NCBI GenBank assembly: GCA_018053685.1
Contig: JAGPKW010000023.1
Coordinates: 1-9,545, forward strand
DNA: 9,545 nt
Direction: 5' to 3'
From: Patescibacteria group bacterium
GTDB taxonomy: Bacteria; Patescibacteriota; Patescibacteriia; JAGPKW01
Within the stretch, counting starts at the first letter, position 1, and every line of letters begins with the position of its first letter. Both the position numbers and the translations under genes were made by a program. Below the pieces are notes generated by a model, which was not told the DNA's origin, did not search any database, and worked only from the letters and a program-made list of their open reading frames with translations. Shown piece by piece: positions 1 to 7,183 of the stretch.

Positions 1-388
1 CGATATTCTTTTAGATATGGCTAAACAAGGAACAACAATACTATATAGTACACATGTAATAGATGAAGCTCAAAAAATGGCAAATAGTTTACTTATAATT
101 GATAAAGGAGAAAAGATTGAATATGGAGAAATTGAAGAAGTAAGAAAAAAATATGGATCAAATACATTAATGATATCATTTACAGGTAAAAAACCTTTAA
201 GAGATGGTAAAACATACACAAGCATAATTTATAACAGTAGTGCAGAAGTAACTCCTAGGGCACAATTCAATACTGACGATGTTATAAAAGAACTAATCGA
301 TAATGGTACAAATATTCTTGAACTAAAAGTTGATTATCCTTCTTTAAATGAAATATTTATAGAATCAGTTAAAAAACATGAGAAGTAA
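1..388 (+). CDS. ABC-2 type exporter, ATP-binding subunit, C-terminal part (partial)
   Basis: The gene enters the window already open; the frame reads from base 2, leaving about 128 residues. The visible part starts just after where Walker B would lie. It shows the H-loop (YSTHVIDEAQKMA, His codon 53-55), followed by the usual LLIIDKGEKIEYG strand and a C-terminal accessory region ending in SLNEIFIESVKK, a typical tail of NatA/CcmA-like drug or sodium exporter ATPases (the DUF4162-type end). Walker A, Q-loop and signature motif lie outside the window. The protein would hydrolyse ATP on the cytoplasmic side to drive the permease encoded next. The last 11 bases overlap the permease gene, a sign of translational coupling in one operon. 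The substrate cannot be told from sequence. The ATG at 17 is internal to the domain and is not the true start. Confidence 0.9.
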   Translation, partial: DILLDMAKQGTTILYSTHVIDEAQKMANSLLIIDKGEKIEYGEIEEVRKKYGSNTLMISFTGKKPLRDGKTYTSIIYNSSAEVTPRAQFNTDDVIKELIDNGTNILELKVDYPSLNEIFIESVKKHEK

Positions 389-1616
389 AAAATTTTGGAC
401 AGTAGCAAAATATGAATTTACACAAACAGTAAAAAAGCCATCTTTTTGGCTTTCTACACTCTTTCTTCCAATCTTTATTGCAGTCATCTCTTTTGTAACA
501 GGTTATGCAACAGTAGAAAGTACAAAAAAATTTGAATCAGGATCAATAGAGAACTTTAAAACAATATACATACTTGATAATGCAAACGTAGTAGATGCTT
601 TGGTTATTACTCCACCATTTGAGAAAGTTAGTGATTACAACAAGGCAGTTGAAGAGGTTAAGAATGATTCCACAAAATTATTAGTGGTAATACCTAAAAA
701 CTTCTCAGAAGTGTTTGAGTACGATTTGATATATAAAAAGAATCAGGAGACAATCACAGGTCTAACAACTTCTTCTATTATAAACAGCTTACTTAAGCAG
801 AGTGCTACTATAAAAATAAACAATCCAATGCAGGTAAAAATTCTTACATCCAATCCCACATCAATTATGAAAAGCTTTGATAAAAATGGAAATTTAGTAG
901 AACAAAATCTTGGTCAGTATTTAATTCCAATTGTTTCAATGGCTGTATTTTTTATAGCAGTATTTATCTCCTCAAGCTTCCTACTTCAGAGTGTATCAGC
1001 AGAAAAGGAAAATAGAATGATTGAAACAATGTTGTCCATAGTTGATAAAAAGTCCTTAATGCTAGGTAAAATTATAGGTCTTACAGGAGTAGTCATTGTT
1101 CAGCTTCTTGTCTGGGTCGTATTTGGTATTGGTGGATATATACTTATACAAAACAGATTAGGTCTATCAATACCTATTGATTTAAATCATTTAAACCTAT
1201 CAATTATCCCAATTAATTTATTCTTAATTCTATCTGGATTTATACTTTTTGCAGCAATTATGACTGGTGCTGGTGCTGTAGGTACAGGTGCACAGGATAG
1301 TAGAAACTTGTCATCAATATTTATTCTTCTTGCAATATTTCCGCTATATTTATCCTCTATAATAATGGCAAATCCAGCAGGAAGCATATCTCAGTTCTTT
1401 ACATACTTTCCACTTACATCTCATATGATTCTACTGTTTAGGTATTCATTTAATACAATCTCTAATGCACAGTTAATAGGTGGACTTGTACTTACAACAA
1501 TATATGATGTAATAGCAGTATGGATTGCATTTAAACTGTTTGAACTTGGATGCCTTATGTATAACAGAAGACCTACTACAAAAGAAATTTTTCAATACTT
1601 AAAAGCAAAAAAATAG
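378..1616 (+). CDS. ABC-2 type exporter permease, NatB-like
   Basis: This 412-residue integral membrane protein is the partner of the ATPase whose gene overlaps its start. The topology matches the ABC-2 (NatB/YhaP) family. TM1 lies at about residues 22-44, followed by a large extracytoplasmic loop to about 180. Further membrane segments lie at about 181-204, 221-257, 275-298, 310-330 and 362-390. The conserved family motif SAEKENRMIETMLS (207-220) follows TM2 and would be the coupling region facing the ATPase. The length is normal for the family. The ATG at 378 lies inside the ATPase gene and has no clear Shine-Dalgarno sequence, so re-initiation after the upstream stop is likely. Family assignment is firm. 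Substrate is unknown; sodium, drug or peptide export are all possible. The stop is followed after one base by the stop of a convergent gene. Confidence 0.9.
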   Translation: MRSKKFWTVAKYEFTQTVKKPSFWLSTLFLPIFIAVISFVTGYATVESTKKFESGSIENFKTIYILDNANVVDALVITPPFEKVSDYNKAVEEVKNDSTKLLVVIPKNFSEVFEYDLIYKKNQETITGLTTSSIINSLLKQSATIKINNPMQVKILTSNPTSIMKSFDKNGNLVEQNLGQYLIPIVSMAVFFIAVFISSSFLLQSVSAEKENRMIETMLSIVDKKSLMLGKIIGLTGVVIVQLLVWVVFGIGGYILIQNRLGLSIPIDLNHLNLSIIPINLFLILSGFILFAAIMTGAGAVGTGAQDSRNLSSIFILLAIFPLYLSSIIMANPAGSISQFFTYFPLTSHMILLFRYSFNTISNAQLIGGLVLTTIYDVIAVWIAFKLFELGCLMYNRRPTTKEIFQYLKAKK

Positions 1617-1617
1617 T

Positions 1618-2163
1618 TTACTCTTCCTTCTCTTTCTTTAAGCAGTCAAATACATATCCAACTACATAATGGAGCTCTTCCTTTGAAACTCTTACCTCAG
1701 GATTAGCTGAAAAACCTAAATCTCTTTTTAAATCCTCAAACAGAACACCGTCTAATAACTTCATTCTACGTCCACTTGTATCTAATCTATTCTCAGAAAG
1801 AAAAATATTAGAATACTCAACCATTTGCTTAAACTTATCTTCATAATTAGAGTCTCCTTCAATCAGTTTTCTTGCTTTCTCCATTGTAAGTATATGCCCT
1901 GTTACTATAAACATAGTAATAGCAAGAGGTCTACAATTCTCTATAAGTTCTTCACCATCTTTAAACCACTCTTTAGGGATATCAATCCCAATATTATTTA
2001 AATATTCAATCTTTTCTTTGTCATACTTTGATAAGAATGATGTTTTTCCATCTCCTTCATATGAAGGAAATTCTTCTATATTTAATCCTTCAAAATCTTG
2101 TAGTGTAATATACTCAAAATCATGATTTAATGTTTCTCTATTATTACTTTCATATTCTGTCAT
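1618..2163 (-). CDS. Acidic hypothetical protein, 181 aa
   Basis: I do not recognise this protein. It starts at ATG 2161-2163 and ends with TAA. It has no signal peptide or convincing membrane segment, so it is probably cytoplasmic. The first 60 residues are rich in Asp, Glu and aromatic residues. The middle (about 65-125) looks helical, with a short hydrophobic stretch AITMFIVTG. A basic patch GRRMKLLDG follows at 131-139, and the C-terminus is highly charged (KKEKEE). There are two cysteines, at 77 and 174. It follows the 172-aa gene on the same strand after a 41-bp gap, so both are probably one transcript. It is convergent with the ABC permease gene with one base between the stops. Codon use is like the neighbours, and the long clean frame supports a real gene. 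Confidence 0.75.
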   Translation of the reverse strand: MTEYESNNRETLNHDFEYITLQDFEGLNIEEFPSYEGDGKTSFLSKYDKEKIEYLNNIGIDIPKEWFKDGEELIENCRPLAITMFIVTGHILTMEKARKLIEGDSNYEDKFKQMVEYSNIFLSENRLDTSGRRMKLLDGVLFEDLKRDLGFSANPEVRVSKEELHYVVGYVFDCLKKEKEE

Positions 2164-2178
2164 AATATAATAATTATT

Positions 2179-2198
2179 AATTTAATGTAAATTAAATT
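2179..2198. repeat. AT-only inverted repeat between the two orphan genes
   Basis: Eight-base arms AATTTAAT and ATTAAATT pair perfectly around a 4-base loop (GTAA) in the 41-bp gap between the 172-aa and 181-aa genes. It could be an operator or weak RNA hairpin, but an all-A/T palindrome in such AT-rich DNA may arise by chance. Confidence 0.3.
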
Positions 2199-2204
2199 TC
2201 AACA

Positions 2205-2723
2205 TTAAGAACTTTTCTTTTCTACTCTCCTACTCATTATTCTCTTTACATAATTATCTCTCATAGAAATACCTGCTATATATATTTCAGGAGACATATA
2301 TGTAATAACATATGGTTTATTCTCAATTATTATATCCTTAGAAAACATAGAAACTGGAGTCTTTATAGTAAGATATTCTTTACTAATATTTTTTAAGATT
2401 TCTAAACCATTATCAATTAAAACTTCATATATTTCATCTTTATTCATCTCTAAATCCCATAACTCTTGATTTCCTTCAGCACTTTTATTCTCTTTAGAAG
2501 TTAACTGAAATAAAGCAGGTAAAGAATTCTCAGGCATATCGTCTGGTATCATAGAAAAAGCCCTATCATATGATTTATTGTGATTTAAGAAATTTTTATC
2601 CTCCCATGAAAACTTTATACGTTCATATTCATAATCTTTATCTTTTCCTAATTCTACAAGCACACTAGGGAATTTATTTGTAATATCATCAATATTATTC
2701 TCAACACTATTTTCAGAAAACAT
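2205..2723 (-). CDS. Acidic hypothetical protein, 172 aa
   Basis: I do not recognise this protein. The start is ATG 2721-2723 and the stop is TAA. It has no cysteine, no signal peptide and no membrane helix. The N-terminus is rich in Asn, Asp and Glu (MFSENSVENNIDD). The middle contains a helical stretch (about residues 93-115), followed by a beta-rich part (about 118-153, KTPVSMFSKDIII, KPYVITYMSPEIYIAG). The last 20 residues are basic (KRIMSRRVEKK). It is the first gene of a likely two-gene minus-strand unit. The upstream 78 bp are shared with the divergent lipoprotein gene and contain a possible minus-strand -10 box (TATAGT, plus positions 2751-2756). No Shine-Dalgarno sequence is visible. 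Acidity and size resemble the following 181-aa gene, but I see no homology between the two. Confidence 0.75.
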   Translation of the reverse strand: MFSENSVENNIDDITNKFPSVLVELGKDKDYEYERIKFSWEDKNFLNHNKSYDRAFSMIPDDMPENSLPALFQLTSKENKSAEGNQELWDLEMNKDEIYEVLIDNGLEILKNISKEYLTIKTPVSMFSKDIIIENKPYVITYMSPEIYIAGISMRDNYVKRIMSRRVEKKSS

Positions 2724-2801
2724 AATATTGTTATTAAAATTAAATATTAAACTATACTATCTATTATATATTATTTTAGCTATTTATTAAAAGATCATTT
2801 T
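2724..2801. promoter_or_regulatory. Divergent intergenic region, orphan pair and Tat lipoprotein gene
   Basis: This AT-rich gap separates divergent genes and should hold both promoters. On the minus strand, TATAGT (plus 2751-2756) would place transcription start about 20 nt before the 172-aa gene. No good -35 box is visible for either direction. Confidence 0.4.
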
Positions 2802-2812
2802 TTGATAATGTA

Positions 2813-2818
2813 TATAAT
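2813..2818 (+). promoter_or_regulatory. -10 box (TATAAT) for the Tat lipoprotein gene
   Basis: A perfect TATAAT lies 25 bases before the ATG at 2844. Transcription starting about 7 bases after it would exclude the TTG at 2802, the ATG at 2808 and probably the ATG at 2820. This favours 2844 as the real start. No matching -35 is evident. Confidence 0.45.
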
Positions 2819-2843
2819 TATGGAAGAAATTAAAGAAGAAGCT

Positions 2844-4196
2844 ATGCCTAAAATTGATCTTGTGGATAATAGTCAAAAAATATCAAGAAGAGAATTCCTT
2901 GAAAAGACAACATTAGGATTAACAGCTGTTGGAGTTGCACTTGCTTTCGGTGGATGCTCACCTAAAGATACTCTAGGTGCAGAATCTGAAAAAGACAATT
3001 TAAAAAAGAATATAGAAGAATTAAATAAGCAGTATATTCAACTAAACAAAGAGCCTTTCTCTTATGAGAGATATCTAAAAGAATATCCTAAATTTGAGCA
3101 ATATATCCCATTTATTGATACGGTTTCTGATTATGCGGCAAAAAGTGATGGAATTAATACAGATGCTATGAAAACTATAATATCTTCTATAATAGCAGCA
3201 AATATAAACTATGAAGAGAATGAGGATTCAAACAAAGACCCAAATTACAAAAGAACTGGGCCAATGCAATTTTATCCAATTCATTCACAGAAAGCATTAA
3301 AAGAAAGGTTAAACGATAATACAAAATATACACAAGATAAGCTTGAAGATCCATTTTTCAACATAATAGTTGGAAAGGAATGCATACTTTATACATTACA
3401 AAAAATTAAGAATGATGGGAAAAATAATAATATCTTTGCTTTAACATTAGCAGGATATTATGACCCATCAAATAAATTAACAGATGTCGTTAAAAACAAT
3501 TTAGATATTAATAATTTTGAATACCTAAAATCAAATTACCATTTATACAAACGAACATTAAATATATTAGAAGGAAAGGAAAATAAAGATACACAAACTA
3601 AAGAAATATTAAATAGAGCTATACAATATTGGCCTGATACAAATATAAAATTTTTAAAAGATGTTTTTATTAATGAAGCGAATAAATACTATAACGATGA
3701 ATACAACACAAATCCTAAACTTAGTAAAGCTGAGCTAACAGCAATTTTCATATCTGTAGCTATGACAGAGAGCAATGGTGGAATATTCAAAGAATCTCCT
3801 TATTCAGGTGCAGTCGGATGGTATCAACTTATTCCTCAATGGAAACATCTTGAGAATTATAACAATGCTCATAATACTAATTATACATATGATGACCTTT
3901 ATAATGATGATAAAATTAGTATTGAAGTTGGAATATGGACATTAATGAGATACAGAAATAGTATGAATATATTAGAATCTTTAAAATTCTTTAAAGGAGG
4001 ACATACATTTGGACAGAACTTAGATGATGGAATATGGTGGAATAGAGTTTCATATTGTACCCAAAAATTATTAGGGAAAGATTCTCTAAATATGGGATAT
4101 TTAGATTATTTCTATAATGGAATTCCAGTAGATAAAGAATATTTTTTACAAAACACAGACCATATAGGAAATGTTTTAATATCAGAATCTAAATAA
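2844..4196 (+). CDS. Tat-exported lipoprotein with two lysozyme-like/SLT domains
   Basis: This is a predicted envelope-anchored peptidoglycan lytic enzyme, 450 aa from ATG 2844. The frame is open back to TTG 2802, with ATGs at 2808 and 2820. I chose 2844 because of the TATAAT at 2813 and the AAGAAG just upstream. The N-terminus has a twin-arginine motif (SRREFLEK, residues 14-21), then a hydrophobic stretch and Cys38 in LAFGGC, a slightly atypical lipobox. The C-terminal half carries a lysozyme-fold SLT domain: catalytic Glu309 in AMTESNGG, then GAVGWYQLIP at 322-331. The N-terminal half shows the same architecture: YEENED at 123-128, GPMQFYP at 139-145, then DPFFNIIVGKECILYTL and ALTLAGYYDP, like the NI..G and ALAAYN motifs of SLT enzymes. 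An internal duplication is thus likely, with an uncertain catalytic residue in the first copy. The 3' end overlaps the convergent HAD gene by 8 bp. Confidence 0.8.
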   Translation: MPKIDLVDNSQKISRREFLEKTTLGLTAVGVALAFGGCSPKDTLGAESEKDNLKKNIEELNKQYIQLNKEPFSYERYLKEYPKFEQYIPFIDTVSDYAAKSDGINTDAMKTIISSIIAANINYEENEDSNKDPNYKRTGPMQFYPIHSQKALKERLNDNTKYTQDKLEDPFFNIIVGKECILYTLQKIKNDGKNNNIFALTLAGYYDPSNKLTDVVKNNLDINNFEYLKSNYHLYKRTLNILEGKENKDTQTKEILNRAIQYWPDTNIKFLKDVFINEANKYYNDEYNTNPKLSKAELTAIFISVAMTESNGGIFKESPYSGAVGWYQLIPQWKHLENYNNAHNTNYTYDDLYNDDKISIEVGIWTLMRYRNSMNILESLKFFKGGHTFGQNLDDGIWWNRVSYCTQKLLGKDSLNMGYLDYFYNGIPVDKEYFLQNTDHIGNVLISESK

Positions 4197-4881
4197 TTAG
4201 AATTCTATAATCCTCTATAACAAAATCAGAAAGCTGATATACAAAATCATCGTTCCACCCTTTATTGAGTATCCCTATTGTAAATATTCCAGTACCTTTT
4301 GCAGACTGTAAACCGAAGAAAGAATCTTCAAATATAACACACTGATCTTCTGTATATCCAAGATATTTCATTCCCTTAAAATACCCTTCAGAATCAGGCT
4401 TACCTCTAACAACGTCAAACCTGTCAATTACTTTATTGAAATATTTATATATCTCAAAATATCTGAGAATATACTCAACAAAATCTTTTCTAGATGAAGT
4501 AACAATTATCTTTTTCTTTGTTTTAATATTAGAATCTTTTAAGAATTCTTCTATTCCTGGAAGAAGATATATCTCATCTCTTATTCTTTCATTAATAAGT
4601 CTCTTTTTATACTCATAAAAAATAGTATTTAATTTCTGGCTAGAGTATTCTCTAATACCTTTTGAATTTAAATATCCAACTATTCCATTCCTAGATCCTT
4701 TACCTGAAATATATTTCATAAACTCGTCTCTAGTAAACTCTAAATTAAACATCTCCCTGAATACTAAAGTATATGCATCAACATTGAGTTTATCTAAATT
4801 AACTAATGTACCATCAAAATCAAATAATAAACCTTTTGCTTTACAAATGTTCTCTTTTGCAATTTTTAATGTGTTATTCAC
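4189..4881 (-). CDS. HAD-superfamily hydrolase, beta-phosphoglucomutase-like
   Basis: This 230-residue cytoplasmic phosphatase or phosphomutase has all four HAD motifs. Motif I is LLFDFDGTLV, with nucleophile Asp21 and acid/base Asp23. Motif II is IIVTSS (Thr128, Ser129). Motif III is Lys161 in RGKPDSEGY. Motif IV is VIFEDSFFG, with Mg-binding Glu185 and Asp186. The helical cap between motifs I and II (about 30-100) places it in subfamily IA, near beta-phosphoglucomutase, phosphoglycolate phosphatase and sugar-phosphatase types; the substrate cannot be read from sequence. The start is GTG (4879-4881). No ATG lies between the upstream in-frame stop and motif I, so GTG is the only good choice. 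It stands alone on the minus strand, convergent with the lipoprotein gene (8-bp overlap) and divergent from the VanW-CHAP gene. A role in cell-wall sugar metabolism would fit the neighbours but is a guess. Confidence 0.9.
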   Translation of the reverse strand: MNNTLKIAKENICKAKGLLFDFDGTLVNLDKLNVDAYTLVFREMFNLEFTRDEFMKYISGKGSRNGIVGYLNSKGIREYSSQKLNTIFYEYKKRLINERIRDEIYLLPGIEEFLKDSNIKTKKKIIVTSSRKDFVEYILRYFEIYKYFNKVIDRFDVVRGKPDSEGYFKGMKYLGYTEDQCVIFEDSFFGLQSAKGTGIFTIGILNKGWNDDFVYQLSDFVIEDYRILII

Positions 4882-4948
4882 AAGACAAATTTTCTTATAA
4901 TATAAATTTTACTATACAATTTTATCATACATATATTACATAAAATAA

Positions 4949-4977
4949 TTTAAAAATACATCTAAAAGATGTATAAT
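4949..4977 (+). promoter_or_regulatory. Promoter of the VanW-CHAP gene
   Basis: TATAAT at 4972-4977 is preceded, with a 17-bp spacer, by TTTAAA at 4949-4954, a weak -35. Transcription would start near 4984, giving a leader of about 45 nt. The leader ends in a T-run and A-run directly before the ATG and has no Shine-Dalgarno sequence. Confidence 0.5.
4956..4974. promoter_or_regulatory. Operator-like perfect dyad over the VanW-CHAP promoter
   Basis: The 8-base arms ATACATCT and AGATGTAT pair perfectly around AAA. The right arm overlaps the first three bases of the TATAAT at 4972-4977. No T-run follows, so a terminator is unlikely. The position in the -35/-10 spacer is typical of a repressor-binding site. 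Confidence 0.45.
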
Positions 4978-5028
4978 ATGGGGAATAACTAATACATTTT
5001 AGTAATATCCTTTTTTTAAAAAAATACT

Positions 5029-7116
5029 ATGGAAAAAGAAAAAGCTAATCTTATAATTGCAGCATCTATTCTAGGTTCAACCCTATCTGGATCAACACCT
5101 ATACAAAAGAATATAGAAGACAAGAATTCCTCTTTTACTCCCTGTAATACACAACCTGCACTTATTGAAACATTATCTGAAACACCAGAATATATAGAGC
5201 CAATAAAAAAGGAAACTCCTACATATTCATATGAACAGAAAGAATTCAATAATGAAGTAATCAATACAGAGACATGGGTTAATTACAATGAAAAAAATAG
5301 CTATCAAAAGGAATTCCAGAAGACTCCAACATATAAGTATGAACAGCAGGGAACTCCTACATATTCATATGAACAGAAAGAATTCAATAATGAAGTAATC
5401 AATACAGAGACATGGGCTAATTACAATTTAGAATCTATAGAGAAAATGGAGCCTGGATATAAAATAACAACAACAAAAGAAACTCCTATGCTTCTCATAC
5501 CAATAAAAAATGATTATTTTATAGACAGCAAAAAAGAATTAAAAGAATTTCTAATCTCTAAGGATAACAACTTTGAAATAGCAGAGATAAGAACACTTCG
5601 AGGAAAAAATGGAGAAGAAGTAAAAATAGGATTAATTGCGAACACATATAATATAAAAAGTACAGCAGCAATTCTCCTAAAGGCTAAAGATGAAAATAAT
5701 ACTTCAATAGAATTCTCTAAGGAAGAAGAAAAATCAAGAGTAGTTACCTATATTGGAGATGAAAATTCAATATATCCTAATAAAATAATAAATATTTTAA
5801 AAGCATTAGAAAATATTTCGGAATTTCAAGATAATAATGGACAGTTAAAAAGTGAAACTAAATATTCTTATATAGATTTAATTAAATTAGCAGACCCTTC
5901 TGGGATAAGAGAATATAAATATGGTCTAACAAGCACAAAAGCAGAGGTCAAAGGTGGAGGAGTATGTGCAATTGCAACAGGAATATCCTCACTTGTATAT
6001 TTACAAGAAAATGGGAAATATCTTACTACTGAGCGATGGGATCATCCAATATCATATAATCAAGGACCATTCAGTCCATCAAGATACAAAGTAGATGCAA
6101 CTGTAGACCTTGCTCAAAATGGCCCACATGATTTTAAATGGATTCAAGGTGAAAATAAATACTTGCAAATTAAAACTAATATTATTCCCACTAACATAAC
6201 ATTTGAGCAAACAGATCCAGATGGTCTTGGAGAATTATCTGATGGAATTTTAATAGTTTCTTTATCATTTATTAATGAGAAACCATTAAATCAAACAGAA
6301 CAACTTACAAAAACACTTAATCGTTATACTTTATATAGAGAATCTAAACACGAAATTCCTCTTGATTTTAACCAAAACGAGATAAATGTTATTAATTCAA
6401 ACATAGATGGAAAGATAAAAAACTCTTTGGATTTAATTTACAATCCAGAAAACCCTCTTCAATTCCAAGAGGAAATAAAGGATAGTAAATCAATTCAAAA
6501 TATTTTTGATTTACAAGATGCAGTAAATAGTTACCCAAACGATTCTGATGTCCGATTCTCTGTTTATCTTAAACAAACTCAATGGTATAAAGATTTTGTG
6601 GTTGGGAAAAATACAGATGATATTAACACAATAATTGGGCAATCAACAACAGTAAATGTAGAAGGTCAGCCACTTCAATGTGTTGGCTTTGCTATGTTAG
6701 CATCAGAGTTATACCCAGATTTAAATATCCCATATATTGGAGGAGCACCAATAACAACAGCAAGAGAACTTATACCTACACAGCTAGTTGATAATAAATA
6801 TGGAGAAGTCACTAAAGCATATACTAATTATGGTGCATTAGCACTTGCTGGTCCTTTACAATTAGAAGATTATCAAGCAGGTGATCTTTTTGTAACAACA
6901 ACAGGTGGAATATCAAAAATAACGGAAAAGCCATTTGGACATGTTGGAGTAATATTGGCAAAAGTTGTAAATAATGATGGAACTATTTCACTAATGGTAG
7001 CAGATTCAAATAGACATAATGATGGAAGAATAAAGATTTTTGAAGTTAATGAAAAGAATTTAGAAAATATCTTCGGTGCTGAACAAAGGTATATCATTAG
7101 AAAATATAAACAGTAA
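5029..7116 (+). CDS. VanW domain protein with CHAP-like peptidase domain and repeat stalk
   Basis: This 695-residue protein is probably exported and active on the cell wall. After MEKEK a hydrophobic stretch (about 6-22, ANLIIAASILGSTLSGS) looks like a weak Sec signal or anchor. Residues about 50-140 form a low-complexity stalk with TPTYSYEQ-type motifs and a duplicated 25-residue block (from Thr63 and Thr109). Residues about 280-420 match the VanW family: GGGVCAIAT at 309-317 with Cys313, ERWDHPISY, then a VDATVDLA segment, as in the family's GGGVCQ...HS...DATV pattern. The C-terminal 150 residues resemble CHAP or NlpC/P60 enzymes: Cys551 in QCVGFAM, His638 in FGHVGVIL, and Asn661 in VADSN as a possible third residue. 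CHAP domains cut peptidoglycan amide bonds; the chemistry of VanW is not established. VanW with CHAP fits wall binding plus cleavage. It has its own promoter with a dyad. Confidence 0.8.
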   Translation: MEKEKANLIIAASILGSTLSGSTPIQKNIEDKNSSFTPCNTQPALIETLSETPEYIEPIKKETPTYSYEQKEFNNEVINTETWVNYNEKNSYQKEFQKTPTYKYEQQGTPTYSYEQKEFNNEVINTETWANYNLESIEKMEPGYKITTTKETPMLLIPIKNDYFIDSKKELKEFLISKDNNFEIAEIRTLRGKNGEEVKIGLIANTYNIKSTAAILLKAKDENNTSIEFSKEEEKSRVVTYIGDENSIYPNKIINILKALENISEFQDNNGQLKSETKYSYIDLIKLADPSGIREYKYGLTSTKAEVKGGGVCAIATGISSLVYLQENGKYLTTERWDHPISYNQGPFSPSRYKVDATVDLAQNGPHDFKWIQGENKYLQIKTNIIPTNITFEQTDPDGLGELSDGILIVSLSFINEKPLNQTEQLTKTLNRYTLYRESKHEIPLDFNQNEINVINSNIDGKIKNSLDLIYNPENPLQFQEEIKDSKSIQNIFDLQDAVNSYPNDSDVRFSVYLKQTQWYKDFVVGKNTDDINTIIGQSTTVNVEGQPLQCVGFAMLASELYPDLNIPYIGGAPITTARELIPTQLVDNKYGEVTKAYTNYGALALAGPLQLEDYQAGDLFVTTTGGISKITEKPFGHVGVILAKVVNNDGTISLMVADSNRHNDGRIKIFEVNEKNLENIFGAEQRYIIRKYKQ
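5214..5289 (+). repeat. Direct repeat in the VanW-CHAP gene, copy 1
   Basis: This 76-bp copy matches 5352-5427 with one mismatch (T at 5279, C at 5417). The offset is 138 bp, exactly 46 codons, so the frame is kept. It encodes TPTYSYEQ, KEFNNEV, INTETWVNYN. Confidence 0.95.
5352..5427 (+). repeat. Direct repeat in the VanW-CHAP gene, copy 2
   Basis: This is the second copy of the 76-bp unit; the single difference changes Val to Ala (TWANYN). A shorter related piece encoding TPTYKYEQ lies between the two copies, at about 5324-5347. Near identity at DNA level points to a recent in-frame duplication or ongoing homogenisation. Confidence 0.95.
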
Positions 7117-7120
7117 AATA

Positions 7121-7148
7121 TTGATATTGAATATCTCTATGATATAAT
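7121..7148 (+). promoter_or_regulatory. Sigma-70-like promoter of the 96-aa gene
   Basis: TTGATA (7121-7126), a 16-bp spacer and TATAAT (7143-7148) form the best promoter in the window. Transcription would begin near 7155, about 29 nt before the ATG at 7184. A perfect dyad (GATATT-G-AATATC, 7123-7135) overlaps the -35 box and could be an operator. Confidence 0.6.
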
Positions 7149-7183
7149 AACACCTTGTAATATTTAAGATAATATAAAATTTA

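Noticed and set aside
2802..2843. Longer N-terminus of the lipoprotein from TTG 2802 or ATG 2808
   Set aside because: The TATAAT at 2813-2818 lies inside this extension, and the added residues carry no part of the signal peptide. ATG 2820 remains possible.
4956..4974. Dyad as a rho-independent terminator
   Set aside because: There is no T-run on either side, and no gene on either strand ends near it. Both neighbours start here, so an operator fits better.
5010..5025. T-run followed by A-run before ATG 5029 as a terminator or hairpin
   Set aside because: A simple T/A run forms at most a weak stem and lies in the leader of the gene. It is more likely an A-rich initiation region.
5016..5264. 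82-codon minus-strand frame at the start of the VanW-CHAP gene
   Set aside because: It overlaps the signal and stalk region antisense. The apparent hydrophobic runs come from reversed Glu/Lys/Asn codons.
5214..5427. Direct repeats as a CRISPR array or mobile-element ends
   Set aside because: There are only two copies, in frame within a coding sequence and encoding a stalk; there are no regular spacers, transposase or inverted ends.
6873..7097. 74-codon minus-strand frame under the CHAP-like domain
   Set aside because: It is antisense to a conserved domain, with no promoter or recognisable product.
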